In this document: piece after piece, positions 27,116 through 36,362 of the stretch
Layout: the number at the start of each line of letters is the position of its first letter
Numbering within the stretch: position 1 is the stretch's first letter
Assembly: GCA_934307695.1 (NCBI GenBank)
Contig: CAKRCS010000015.1
Coordinates: forward strand, 1-43,835
Direction: 5' to 3'
Length of the DNA stretch: 43,835 nt
Origin: an uncultured Agathobacter sp.
GTDB lineage: Bacteria > Bacillota > Clostridia > Lachnospirales > Lachnospiraceae
Translations under genes and position numbers: made by a program
Notes under the pieces: model-generated
Seen by the model: the letters and a program-made list of their open reading frames with translations, nothing else
The model's database searches: none
What the model was told of the DNA's origin: nothing

Positions 27116-28845
27116 TTGGTCTCTCCTTTCCGGTCAAAGAGCAGATAATATTGCAGCTTGTCGTAATCCGCAAGAAGCTCCTCATTGCCTGCCCCTGCCG
27201 TCTCCTGCCTTGCAGCGGACAGGATTGGGTAATACTGCTCCAGTCTGGCAAGGAAATTCTGATAATCATAGCGTGGAACACCCGCAGCATCCAGAAGATG
27301 CGTTGAGAGATAATTCACGCTCGTATCCACGCCGCTCTGTTCCGGTATGTCATAGTTTGCCCAGATCACATACGGCACCTGATAGCGCAGCATATCCTCC
27401 TGATAGGAAAAGGATTTTGCCACCGCATTGTTCGGCTGGTGATCTCCGAAAAACAATAGGATCGTCGGCTCCTCCTGCTCCTTGAAATACGCGATCAGCT
27501 CCTCAAGCGCTTCATCGGTTTTCTTTATGAGAGACAGATACTGGTTCAGCGAGGCGTTGTCTTTTCCCTCTGCCGTAATATCCTCGCGGAAGTTATTATA
27601 TGTATCTGTGTAGCCTCCATGATTTTGCATCGTGACATTGAAGATGAACGCAGGCTTCCCCTTCTCCTTATTCTCATAGATGTGGATGATCTCCTCCATA
27701 TCGGACTTGTCGCTGACATATTTGCGCAGATACTCCGGATGGTTAAGATTCTCGATAAAATAGGATGTCTTGAATCCGAGCAGCGGATACACGCGGTTCC
27801 GCTCCCACCCGCTCGCATAATACGGATGCAGCGTGTAGGACGCATAACCAAGCCCCGTTAAATAGCTTGCCAGCGATGGAGTCTCATTTTTCAGATACTG
27901 CTGGTAAGGGATGCTTCCTGCCGGCAAAAAGCGCATGGTATTCCCCGTCAGAAACTCGTACTCCGTATCTGCCGTATTGCCTCCACAGACGGAAACATTT
28001 AAGTATCCTGTGATCGTATTCTGTGCACCCTCCTGTAAGCTATGCACAAATGGCATATAATCCTCCGATGCATTCACATCACCGAGCACGGCAAGATCTG
28101 AAAATGCCTCATCCATGATAACGATGATATTCGGATAGGAAGCGTCTGTTTTCTCCTTCTCTTCGCCTGCATACTGCTGCAAAAGTGCCTCGGCATCCTC
28201 TGTCCGGTAGCCCGCCGGCTTATCGACCTTTAGGTAAGTCAGATTCATCGTAAACGTAACCGCCATGCCATTAACCTTCGTCATATACGCCGGTGTAAAC
28301 AAAAACGGATACAGCCGGTGTCTGTTCTGAAAGCTCTCATCCTGCAGCCGCCCCGCGAATCCGGTGAGAACACATACAGATGCAAGAGCCAAAACGCCAT
28401 ACGCGATCCGCAGGCGTTTCGTGTATTGTCCCTTCTCCATTGGTTTTAAAAAATGTAAGCCGCCGATCAGCCCGGCAAACAGAAGGGTTACTACGATCAT
28501 TCTCCCATCCGGTGTAAAATCATAATTTCCCGCAACACTCGCCGCAGTCCGAACAGAAAGCAGATCCCACGGTACAAACGGTGTCGAGCGGAATGCCATC
28601 ACATAGTGGTTGGTGATCCCGAATAGCATGGCAAGCACGCTAAGGACACGCAGACTTCTTCTGCCGTTTCCCATAATTCCAAGCAATATCCACGCCAGTA
28701 GTTCAAACAAAAGGATATTGAAAAAAACTGCCTCTGGGCGGACCTCCTCAAAAGGATTATGCTCATACGATTCCATCAGGATAAAAATAAGCACCGGTGT
28801 TATCAGAAATATCAGGCTTTCTAACAGCCGTAATACCTTTTTCAT
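27112..28845 (-). CDS. LTA synthase-family sulfatase
   Basis: This 577-residue protein has about five N-terminal membrane helices (to about residue 165) and an extracellular alkaline phosphatase/sulfatase domain. The metal-binding IIVIMDEAFSD, the nucleophile threonine in CGGNTADTEYEFLTG and the FFGDHQPNN motif match lipoteichoic acid synthase-like enzymes, which transfer glycerol phosphate from phosphatidylglycerol to a growing polymer. The closest subgroup appears to be the shorter clostridial type rather than classic LtaS. A GAGGAA ribosome site precedes the ATG. It is the first gene of the unit with the YfhO-family protein. Confidence 0.9.
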   Translation of the reverse strand: MKKVLRLLESLIFLITPVLIFILMESYEHNPFEEVRPEAVFFNILLFELLAWILLGIMGNGRRSLRVLSVLAMLFGITNHYVMAFRSTPFVPWDLLSVRTAASVAGNYDFTPDGRMIVVTLLFAGLIGGLHFLKPMEKGQYTKRLRIAYGVLALASVCVLTGFAGRLQDESFQNRHRLYPFLFTPAYMTKVNGMAVTFTMNLTYLKVDKPAGYRTEDAEALLQQYAGEEKEKTDASYPNIIVIMDEAFSDLAVLGDVNASEDYMPFVHSLQEGAQNTITGYLNVSVCGGNTADTEYEFLTGNTMRFLPAGSIPYQQYLKNETPSLASYLTGLGYASYTLHPYYASGWERNRVYPLLGFKTSYFIENLNHPEYLRKYVSDKSDMEEIIHIYENKEKGKPAFIFNVTMQNHGGYTDTYNNFREDITAEGKDNASLNQYLSLIKKTDEALEELIAYFKEQEEPTILLFFGDHQPNNAVAKSFSYQEDMLRYQVPYVIWANYDIPEQSGVDTSVNYLSTHLLDAAGVPRYDYQNFLARLEQYYPILSAARQETAGAGNEELLADYDKLQYYLLFDRKGETK

Positions 28846-28861
28846 ACATATTCCTCATCTT

Positions 28862-29038
28862 TCCACGCTCCCCCGCTTTCACAGGCTCTGCTATAAACAA
28901 CTTTCAAAAAATGCCCAAAATATAAGGAATCCTTTCCTGTTTTGTAGTAAAATCAAGGTGTCTAATCCAAAAGATCCTAAACAAAAATCAGGAGAACTCC
29001 TTATGTTTAATTCTACAACAAATACTTATACTTTGAAA
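28862..29038 (+). repeat. Left flanking direct repeat (IS 5' end)
   Basis: These 177 bp recur in the same orientation at 35505-35680 with roughly 90 percent identity by eye. The pair brackets the giant surface-protein gene. The repeat contains an upstream region with a short AGGAG/CTCCT palindrome and, in this copy, an ATG followed by a transposase-like N-terminus. Confidence 0.85.
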
Positions 29039-29095
29039 CGGGAAATTTTAACTTTTCCAAATAAAATTTCAAATGAACGGCTGACCAGGCATTAA
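29003..29095 (+). pseudogene. Truncated transposase N-terminus
   Basis: A ribosome site within AGGAGAACTCCTT is followed by an ATG and about 30 codons: MFNSTTNTYTLKREILTFPN, then KIS and an unrelated short end. The LKREI-TF-KIS pattern resembles the N-terminus of DDE transposases of an IS4/IS1634-like group found in Lachnospiraceae. The frame then leaves the family and stops. Only the 5' end of an insertion sequence survives. The family name is a recollection, not a search. Confidence 0.5.
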
Positions 29096-29116
29096 AACAA
29101 AAGTTAATAAGGCTGA

Positions 29117-29149
29117 AAAAAGGCTCCCCAGCATAAGTTGGGGAGCCTG
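29117..29149 (-). terminator. Terminator of the surface-protein gene
   Basis: A perfect 10-bp stem (29122-29131 with 29140-29149, 8-nt loop) is followed on the minus strand by six T (complement of 29117-29122). It lies 18 bp after the stop codon. Confidence 0.92.
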
Positions 29150-29167
29150 ATTATTATTCTTTTACTT

Positions 29168-32100
29168 TTACTTTTTCTTTCTGCTTAAAACAACTGTTAC
29201 TGCCGCAGCCAGAATTATTACTGCTATTAGTCCGAATACCGCAACGCCTGTGCCGTGGTTGGTTTCGACGCTTTCGGGCTTTTCAGCATCACCGCTTTCG
29301 TTGTCTGCGGCGTGGTCGGTTTCGTCAACTATTACTACATAATCCGAAGCATGGCTCAGCGGAAGCTTTGCAACGCCCTCGGAGTTGACTTTTGCGGAGG
29401 CGATAAACTCGAACTCGCCATCTCCGAGATAGTAGTAAAGGTTTGCGTAAAGTCCCTTGTTTTCCTTGCCAAGACCCATTGAAAGCTTGGCAATGAAGCC
29501 AAATTCGCCGCTGTATTCAAGAGTAAACGATGCGCAGTAGCATTCGCCTGTCAGTCTGTTTATAACCTTTACGGGTATATCAGCATCAGGGGTTACGCTA
29601 AGGTTGACGTTCTTAGGACTATCAACGTCATTGCCGTTGATTTCCCATGAGAAGCCGTTGCCCATATCCAGAACAAGAGTTATATCCTTGCCTTTCATCA
29701 GTGCAAATGTTTCCTCAGGAACGTCTGTCGAGCCGTTCATGTCAACAATTACCCTGCCGCCCTCGTCTGTGTCGGCAAGACGGCTGTTGATAACCTCCCA
29801 GCCTGTTTTGCTGTCCTCATCCTTGATGAACGGAAGCTCGGCGTTCTCAGGCGGAAGCGTGGTTGCGGCTGAAGTTTCGGACGGAGTTGGGGTTGTTTCC
29901 GACGGAGCCGTTGGGGTTTCGGACGGCGTTGGGGTTGTTTCCGACGGAGCCGTTGGGGTTTCTGACGGCGTTGGGGTTGTTTCCGACGGAGCCGTTGTTG
30001 GAATAACCGTTCCCCGCTTTACAAGTTCATTGCATACTGTGCAGTATTCATCGCCTGTGTAACCGTTGGCTGTTTCGGTTGGCTCAACTCTGTTTCTGAT
30101 TTCGGTTGCTCCATGTCCTGCCGCAGGAATAACAATGTCAGCTTCTGACAGTGTCGCTTCCGCGTTGCTGTCGGCAAACAGCCTGCCGCAGGAGCATACA
30201 TAGTAGTCAATATTGCCGTCCTTTGTGCAGGTTGGCTTGACAGCATAGACCAACATAAGGTGGTTGGCATGAATGTGTCCCAGCATCGGAGCGATTTCGT
30301 ATCCGCAGATTGTGCAGGTTTCAGCGGCTGTTTCGGTCGCTTCACCGCTTGAAACGTGCGGCTCTATTTTATCCGCAGAGCCGCAGACTTCGCATTTATG
30401 CCAATGCGAGTCGCTGTCGAATGTCCATGATGTAAGGTAGTGGTGTCCCGTTGCCGCAATCACCGTATCGGCGGCGGTTATTTCGTTTTTGCCGTCAGCG
30501 TCCGTGAACAGTCTGCCGCAGGAGCATACATAGTAGTCAATATTGCCGTTCTTTGTGCAGGTTGGCTTGACAGCATAGACCGGCATAAGGTGGCTGGCAT
30601 GAATGTGTCCCAGCATCGGAGCGATTTCGTATCCGCAGATTGTGCAGGTTTCAGCGGCTGTTTCGGTCGCATTACCGCTTGAAACGTGCGGCTCTATTTT
30701 ATCCGCAGAGCCGCAGACATCGCATTCATGCCAATGCGAGCCGCTGTCGAATGTCCATGATGTAAAGTAGTGGTGTCCCATTGCCGCAATCACCGTATCG
30801 GCGGCGGTTATTTCGTTTTTGCCGTCAGCGTCGGCGAACAGCCTGCCGCAGGAGCATACATAGTAGTCAATATTGCCGTCCTTTGTGCAGGTAGGCTTGA
30901 CAGCATAGACCGGCATAAGGTTGTCGGCATGAATGTGTCCCAGCATCGGAGCGATTTCGTATCCGCAGATTGTGCAGGTTTCAGCGGCGGTTTCAGTCGC
31001 TTCACCGCTTGAAACGTGCGGTTCTATTGTATCCGCAGAGCCGCAGACTTCGCATTTATGCCAATGCGAGTCGCTGTCGAATGTCCATGACGTAAGATAG
31101 CGGTGTCCCGCTGCAGGTATGATAAATACGTTTAACTCGGTGTCGAGAGAATCGGTTTCTCTTCCAAAATATTTGTCGCATCTATCACAGTAATAGTACG
31201 GTAAATGTCCGTCGGTTGTGCAGGTTTCAGGAACATAATCGAAATACATCTTATTGTGGCCGAGCGGATCTCCGTATTCGACGCCGCAGGCTTCGCAAAT
31301 AGCCTTATTAGTGCAGGTCGCATTACCGCCAAGGTGGTTTTGATAGTTAAATTTTACGGTGCAGAGGTCACTGTTTTTGCAGACATACCAGTGCGCGGTT
31401 TCGTTGTAGCGATAGCCGTCGTCAATATCCGCCTCGCAAAGCTTGAACACTTTAAATAAGTCGTTGAAGTGGTAATCGATCTGGGTTGTCGCGCCGTTTG
31501 CGTCTGTGAATACTAACGAATGGTCGCGGTCTGCAAGCCATAAGTGAAGTCCTGTGTCGCTCGGGTCGGCGGCAATATTGTTGGCGGCAATTGCCATAAC
31601 GCCGTCAACGATGACTTCATCGCCGTTAGGATTGTCAACTGTCAGCAGGTAAACAGGTTCGCCTGCGCTGTTCTTTATCTGGCTGTTCTGAGAAATATCG
31701 GGGCTGAATGTGCTTGTCGAGTACATAGCTACCGAGCTGTTGTCGATATAAATTTCGCTTGCAACGCCGTCAACGCCGTTTCCTATCATATCAGGTCCGC
31801 AGGAGCCTTTCTGAACCAGCGAAACAACGCTGTTTTCGATATAGATTTTGTCGCCTGTTCCGTCGACGCCGCCGCCGATAATCGCTGCGTCGGATTGGCT
31901 TGCTGCGTAAAGGGTCGAGTTTTCTATTCTGATGTTTTTGCCGTTTGCGTTCTGACCGCCGCCGATTGCTGCGCTGTAATCGTCTGTTACGGCTTTTACA
32001 TTGGCGTTCGCTATTGTAATGTTCGAGGCGCTGCTTTCCTTACCGCCGCCGATTGCCGCCGCGCCGAAGCCGCCGACTGCGTTGATGTTGCCGCCTAAAA

Positions 32101-35100
32101 TCTTTATATTTTCAGCGGTTACAGCTTCGGAGGAGCTTGAATTTTTTTCGCCGCTTCCGATCGCCGCTGAAAAGCTGCCGCCGGTGGCGTTGATATTGCC
32201 GCCTGAAACAGTGATATTCTCTGCGCCTGTGTAAATACCGCCGCCGATTGCTGCGCCGTGCTTAGAAGCCGCGGTGATATTGCCGCCCAATATCGTAATC
32301 TTTTGAGCAGTTTTTCCGTTGTACTGACCGCTGGTTGAGCCGATTGCGGAGCCGTACATATTCGCCTTTGCGCTGAGCGTGCCGCAGCTTTCGTCACACT
32401 TGTGAGAAAAATCGTATTTAGCCTTTTCGCAGGTTATTATCAATGTGCCTGTTCCGTCTTTTGCAATGCCGCAGCCGTAGCTACTGTCGGATATAAGAGT
32501 GTTTATTGTTCCGTCTGCAAGCGTGATTAACGCGCTGTTGTCATCAGCTATGCAGAGCGCCGAGCTGTCGTTCTGCATTGACGGGCAGTGGATATTTACT
32601 CCCGCAAGAGTAACGTTTATGTTTGTCGGTGTTTCACTGCTGCCGATAAAGATACGGTCGTTTGTGGGAACGCTTTCATCGGCGTTCTTTATGGTTACGC
32701 TGCCGGCGCAGTTGTTTACTGTAAGTATGCCCGTTTTGGCAGGGTAAGTGTATTCTAATCCGTATTCAAGGATTTCGTTGTCGCCTCTAATAACAAGGTC
32801 GGATCCCATTTCCTCGAATATTCCTTCGTTAAGACCGTAGGAATACTGCTTGTCGCCTACCTTTACGCTTGCAGTGCCTGCTATATCCTTGGGAACGTAA
32901 GCATAAAAGGTCATATCGGAGCTGCTGAGGAATCTGTACTGCTGAGGGTCGCCGTTTATAGTGATTTCCTCGCCGTTCGGGTTGCTGATTGCGGCAAGAT
33001 AGACGTACTCGCCGTTATTGTTTTTGAGTTTAGCGTCGCTGCTGAACGGCTTCAGGTTCTTAGTCTTGTCATTTACCAGATAAACCATACCGCCGTTTAT
33101 TTGGTAGTTACGGGTGTTTTCGGAATTTGACCAGCCGCCGAGCGCGTAGCTGTTGTAGCCGCCCTGGGCGGTTACGATACCGTCGTTTATAATAATGTTG
33201 TCTGCCTGACCGGTTGCGCCTGAACCGATCGCGCAGCCGTAAGCGTTATTATTGTTAAAGTAGGTTATAACAGCGTTGACAATACCGCCGTTAATGTAAA
33301 TGCCGTCAGCGCTGCCTCCCTGACCGCTGCCGATGGCTGCGCCAAAGACGCTTTCTGCGTTGATTATACCGCCGTTGACGGTAATATTGTTTGCTTTAGC
33401 GTTATAACCGCCGCCGATGCCTGCGCCCTTGCTGCCTTTTGCATTGATTCTGCCGCCGTTTATGACAATGTTGCTTGCGGATCTGTTATCATCGCCGCCG
33501 ATAGCCGCAGGGTAGTTAGAGCTTGCCGCATTAAGTCCGCCGCAGCTGCTGCCGCAGATATGGCCGGCTTCTCCGCTGTGTTGGCAGGATATGGTGAGCG
33601 TTCCGCATTCGGCACTGTCTGAGTTCTTGGACAGTGCGGCGCAATGATAGGTTGTGGAAATAATATTGTCCGTGTTGTCGGCAAGGATTATGTTTACGTT
33701 TCCGCTGCTGTTTTCGGCAATTTCAACAGCGCTGAGTTCATTCAGACCTCTTTGGATATTTACTCCCGCAAAAGTAATGTTTGCGGAAACGCCGCTCTCA
33801 ATGTAAATGTAATTGCTGCACGGCTGAGCTGGGTCAACATTTTTTATGGTAATGCCCTTGTCCGATAAAATTGTCAGCGGGATGCCGTCAATTTTATAGT
33901 CTGTTCCGTAGACAAGTGGTTTATTGCTGTCCGTTGCGTAGAAGTCAAGCTTCAGATTTTCAGCGCTTACCAAACCGCTTTCGGTGTAAATATAGTCGGT
34001 GGTTGTATCGCCTACCGTTACGCTGTTTCTGCCGCTTTTCGGAATGAAAACGTAGGACTTGTCAACCTTGGTGGAGGAACTGATGAGGTCGGTTTTGTAT
34101 GTGCTGTTTGACGGATATGCTTTTCCGTTTACGGTAATGCTTTCATTGCCCGAATTGTCTATTTCCAGTAAAGTCAGCTCTCTGCCGCTTGAGTCCTTCG
34201 GCAGGGAGGACATACCTATTTTGTCGGAATGTACGGTACAGTTATCGCCGCACTTCGGATATACCGACCCACCGTCTATTACGATGCCGGCAGGATTTGC
34301 CACGCTGTCGGAAACGCCGATTGCGTCAGCGCTGCCGCTGCCAACTGCGTAAACAACGCCGTCGGAAATTCTGATTATGCCTGTTCTGTCCATGTCCGAG
34401 TTGCAGTTGTTTCCTGCGCCGACAGCGACTGCGCCTGTGCCGTTGCTGTCATAAGCGGTATTTGCGTAGATAGTGCCGCCGCTTATATTTATGCTGTCAA
34501 ATCTGCTGCAGTAAGCGGCGCCTATTGCCGCGCCGTAAAAGCGGTTGCCGCTGGAATTTCTGAATTCGCTGCCGTATGCCGAAATAGTGCCGCCGCTTAT
34601 GTTGATAGAGTCAACGCTGCCGTTAATGGCGCTGCCGATGCCTGCGGCGCCATTATCTCCATGTGCCTCAATTATGCCGCCCGAAATATTGATGTCGGAT
34701 ACATCGGCTAAATTGCTGCCGCCGATGCCTGCGCCGTCAGTGCCTGCGGCTAAGATTACGCCGCCTTTTATGTATATGCCGCCGGTTTGGGCTCCGTTAA
34801 TTCCCGAAGCGCCTATGCCCGCGCCGTGTCCCTTGCTGCACCTTGCGTCAAGCATGCCGCAGTTCATGTCGCACTGATGGTTTTCCTCATCTGCGTGTTC
34901 GCAGGTGATTGTAAGCCTTCCGTTTTTGGACAGCTTTTCAATGCCTGCCGCGTTCACGCTGTTCAGATAGTTGGAAGTCCCATCTTTAAGGGTTATGGTT
35001 ACGTTCGCAGAGCTGTCGCCCATGGATATAGCAGCGCCGTCGGTTGTTCTGATGCGCAGAGAGTCAAGCGTAATATTCGCGTCAACGCCGCTTTTAATAA

Positions 35101-35374
35101 AGATTTTTGCGTTGACAAACTGATTGTTTACGCTCTGTATCGTTATAGGCGTGCTTTTCAGGACGGTCAGCGTTAGAGTTTCCTCGTTATAGCTGTAATC
35201 TCCGTTCGCAGCGGTTCCTCCGCTTATAAGGAAATTGCCACCTACATTTTCTTTAGCTTCTCCAGCGTCTGCGCTGACGGACAGGATTCCGCCTGCTATC
35301 ATTGCCGAAACTGTAAGGGCGCAAGCTGCGAGCAATGCCACAATCTTGGATTTTCTACCATGCTTTTGTTTCAT
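29168..35374 (-). CDS. Giant repeat-rich surface protein
   Basis: This 2068-residue protein starts with a signal peptide (cleavage near residue 36, after SVSADA). Three large N-terminal units (about 45-450, 475-860, 885-1270) each repeat short beta-strand turns such as NISGG, GAGIGG and ITVNGG, predicting right-handed beta-helices like carbohydrate-binding or adhesin folds. Residues about 1325-1775 hold cysteine-rich modules (CxxC pairs, TCT-DGNIDYYVCSCGRLF, HWHKCEVCG). A Pro-Thr-Ser linker follows (about 1790-1835), then a beta domain, a membrane helix and a short Arg/Lys tail (about 2040-2068). No LPXTG motif is seen, so it may be membrane-anchored. The ribosome site is AGAGGTGA. The direct repeats and different codon texture suggest acquisition. 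The ligand is unknown. Confidence 0.87.
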   Translation of the reverse strand: MKQKHGRKSKIVALLAACALTVSAMIAGGILSVSADAGEAKENVGGNFLISGGTAANGDYSYNEETLTLTVLKSTPITIQSVNNQFVNAKIFIKSGVDANITLDSLRIRTTDGAAISMGDSSANVTITLKDGTSNYLNSVNAAGIEKLSKNGRLTITCEHADEENHQCDMNCGMLDARCSKGHGAGIGASGINGAQTGGIYIKGGVILAAGTDGAGIGGSNLADVSDINISGGIIEAHGDNGAAGIGSAINGSVDSINISGGTISAYGSEFRNSSGNRFYGAAIGAAYCSRFDSINISGGTIYANTAYDSNGTGAVAVGAGNNCNSDMDRTGIIRISDGVVYAVGSGSADAIGVSDSVANPAGIVIDGGSVYPKCGDNCTVHSDKIGMSSLPKDSSGRELTLLEIDNSGNESITVNGKAYPSNSTYKTDLISSSTKVDKSYVFIPKSGRNSVTVGDTTTDYIYTESGLVSAENLKLDFYATDSNKPLVYGTDYKIDGIPLTILSDKGITIKNVDPAQPCSNYIYIESGVSANITFAGVNIQRGLNELSAVEIAENSSGNVNIILADNTDNIISTTYHCAALSKNSDSAECGTLTISCQHSGEAGHICGSSCGGLNAASSNYPAAIGGDDNRSASNIVINGGRINAKGSKGAGIGGGYNAKANNITVNGGIINAESVFGAAIGSGQGGSADGIYINGGIVNAVITYFNNNNAYGCAIGSGATGQADNIIINDGIVTAQGGYNSYALGGWSNSENTRNYQINGGMVYLVNDKTKNLKPFSSDAKLKNNNGEYVYLAAISNPNGEEITINGDPQQYRFLSSSDMTFYAYVPKDIAGTASVKVGDKQYSYGLNEGIFEEMGSDLVIRGDNEILEYGLEYTYPAKTGILTVNNCAGSVTIKNADESVPTNDRIFIGSSETPTNINVTLAGVNIHCPSMQNDSSALCIADDNSALITLADGTINTLISDSSYGCGIAKDGTGTLIITCEKAKYDFSHKCDESCGTLSAKANMYGSAIGSTSGQYNGKTAQKITILGGNITAASKHGAAIGGGIYTGAENITVSGGNINATGGSFSAAIGSGEKNSSSSEAVTAENIKILGGNINAVGGFGAAAIGGGKESSASNITIANANVKAVTDDYSAAIGGGQNANGKNIRIENSTLYAASQSDAAIIGGGVDGTGDKIYIENSVVSLVQKGSCGPDMIGNGVDGVASEIYIDNSSVAMYSTSTFSPDISQNSQIKNSAGEPVYLLTVDNPNGDEVIVDGVMAIAANNIAADPSDTGLHLWLADRDHSLVFTDANGATTQIDYHFNDLFKVFKLCEADIDDGYRYNETAHWYVCKNSDLCTVKFNYQNHLGGNATCTNKAICEACGVEYGDPLGHNKMYFDYVPETCTTDGHLPYYYCDRCDKYFGRETDSLDTELNVFIIPAAGHRYLTSWTFDSDSHWHKCEVCGSADTIEPHVSSGEATETAAETCTICGYEIAPMLGHIHADNLMPVYAVKPTCTKDGNIDYYVCSCGRLFADADGKNEITAADTVIAAMGHHYFTSWTFDSGSHWHECDVCGSADKIEPHVSSGNATETAAETCTICGYEIAPMLGHIHASHLMPVYAVKPTCTKNGNIDYYVCSCGRLFTDADGKNEITAADTVIAATGHHYLTSWTFDSDSHWHKCEVCGSADKIEPHVSSGEATETAAETCTICGYEIAPMLGHIHANHLMLVYAVKPTCTKDGNIDYYVCSCGRLFADSNAEATLSEADIVIPAAGHGATEIRNRVEPTETANGYTGDEYCTVCNELVKRGTVIPTTAPSETTPTPSETPTAPSETTPTPSETPTAPSETTPTPSETSAATTLPPENAELPFIKDEDSKTGWEVINSRLADTDEGGRVIVDMNGSTDVPEETFALMKGKDITLVLDMGNGFSWEINGNDVDSPKNVNLSVTPDADIPVKVINRLTGECYCASFTLEYSGEFGFIAKLSMGLGKENKGLYANLYYYLGDGEFEFIASAKVNSEGVAKLPLSHASDYVVIVDETDHAADNESGDAEKPESVETNHGTGVAVFGLIAVIILAAAVTVVLSRKKK
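29886..30000 (-). repeat. 42-bp tandem repeats (Pro-Thr-Ser linker)
   Basis: About three near-identical 42-bp units encode PSETTPTPSETPTA repeats. They form a stalk between the cysteine-rich modules and the C-terminal domain and are prone to slippage. Confidence 0.85.
30171..31105 (-). repeat. 330-bp tandem repeats in the surface-protein gene
   Basis: An anchor sequence recurs at 30201, 30531 and 30861, giving a period of exactly 330 bp (110 residues) and nearly three copies with only scattered differences. Each copy encodes one cysteine-rich module. The high identity indicates recent duplication or continuing homogenisation. Confidence 0.9.
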
Positions 35375-35504
35375 TTTGTCACCTCTTTTTTCTTTCCTTT
35401 GCCGCAGTTTCAGTGCGGAATTTATATATCATTGACCAATTTAATCTTGCCATGTAACGGCTTGTTTTGTCAACAGCAATTTTCCTTGCGTTTCCGTACT
35501 TTTA

Positions 35505-35680
35505 TCCACACTTCCCCGCTTTCACAGGCTCTGCTATAAACAACTTTCAAAAACACCCAAAATATAAGGAATCCTTTCCTGTTTTGTAGTAAAATTAAGG
35601 TATCTAATCAAAAAGATACTAAACAAAAATCAGGAGGACTCCTTATATCTAATTCTATAACAAATACTTATACTTTGAAA
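35505..35680 (+). repeat. Right flanking direct repeat (IS 5' end)
   Basis: This second copy of the 177-bp repeat lies about 130 bp upstream of the surface-protein start. The initiator ATG of the other copy is ATA here, so it cannot express the transposase fragment. After TTTGAAA the two copies diverge, this one keeping only a short TTTTTCCAAAAG similarity. Confidence 0.85.
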
Positions 35681-35734
35681 AGTATATTTTTCCAAAAGCC
35701 CGGATCCGGTGGGGTTTATTGTGGAAACTCAAGA

Positions 35735-36016
35735 TTAGTAATTACTCAATACCAGACGCTTTCTATGCGGAAGATCCATCTTGTCAAGCAGTCTGCGTGC
35801 CTGCCCGTACCGATGCGGATTGATGCTGATCACATAGACCTTGCTCGCGCCCGCATACTTGTCTCTCCTGAAAAATGGGATCTTGCGGCAATTCTTCGTA
35901 AATGGGATCTGCTCCTCCAGCAGAAGCTCTGCTGTCCGGTTGGACACACTCACATTCGTTGTCCTGCAAAGTTCAATGTCGTTGCCTGTAAAGCTGCCTA
36001 ATTTCTTCGCCTGCAT
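35735..36016 (-). CDS. 93-residue protein of unknown function, partner of XRE regulator
   Basis: The protein is basic and soluble, with no signal peptide or membrane segment. Visible segments include TGNDIELCRTTNVSVSNRTA and PFFRRDKYAGASKVYVISIN. I do not recognise the family. It lies 17 bp downstream of the XRE gene with AAGGAG about 9 bases before its ATG, so the two are probably co-transcribed. A toxin-antitoxin or regulator-effector pair is possible, but the order (regulator first) and the sequence do not identify a known toxin. Confidence 0.65.
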   Translation of the reverse strand: MQAKKLGSFTGNDIELCRTTNVSVSNRTAELLLEEQIPFTKNCRKIPFFRRDKYAGASKVYVISINPHRYGQARRLLDKMDLPHRKRLVLSNY

Positions 36017-36033
36017 GTATATCGTCTCCTTCG

Positions 36034-36249
36034 CTATCGTATCTTAACCGTAATCTGCTTTCCAAGACCGTCCGCAACCTTTATCAAAAAATCAAGGCTC
36101 GGATTGTAACGTCCGCTCTCCAGCCGGGAAATGTTGGACTTCTTCGTCCCGACAAGCTCCGCCAAATGCTCCTGCGTCATCCCCTGCTCCTTGCGCAGCG
36201 TCCGAAGCTGGGATACCACGGTCTCTCTTATGTCTTCATTTTTCTTCAT
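36034..36249 (-). CDS. XRE-family transcriptional regulator
   Basis: This 71-residue protein is a single Cro/CI helix-turn-helix (LRKEQGMTQEHLAELVGTKK, then SNISRLESGRYNPSLDFL). The frame can extend to 36285, but the start at 36249 is preferred because GAGGGTGGG lies just upstream and MKKNEDIRETVV is a plausible N-terminus. It resembles antitoxin-type regulators such as HigA, but no recognised toxin is adjacent. Confidence 0.85.
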   Translation of the reverse strand: MKKNEDIRETVVSQLRTLRKEQGMTQEHLAELVGTKKSNISRLESGRYNPSLDFLIKVADGLGKQITVKIR

Positions 36250-36304
36250 AAAAATCCCACCCTCACTTCTCTTTAATGTTATCATATATGATAACTTTTG
36301 TCAA

Positions 36305-36354
36305 TGATAAAAGCCTGCAAAATTGCTTATTTTTCAAGCTTTTTACAGGCTTTT
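36305..36354 (-). terminator. Terminator after the diguanylate cyclase gene
   Basis: A 9-bp stem (36309-36317 with 36346-36354) with a T-rich 3' arm lies 9 bp after the stop codon on the minus strand. It may also insulate the XRE promoter. Confidence 0.7.
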
Positions 36355-36362
36355 CCGCACTT

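Noticed and set aside
30171..31105. Regularly spaced repeats that might suggest a CRISPR array
   Set aside because: The period is 330 bp, the whole unit is repeated rather than short repeats with unique spacers, and it is an in-frame part of a surface-protein gene.
35400..35500. Promoter of the surface-protein gene around a minus-strand TTGACA
   Set aside because: The TTGACA has no -10 box at acceptable spacing; other AT-rich candidates are too weak to call.
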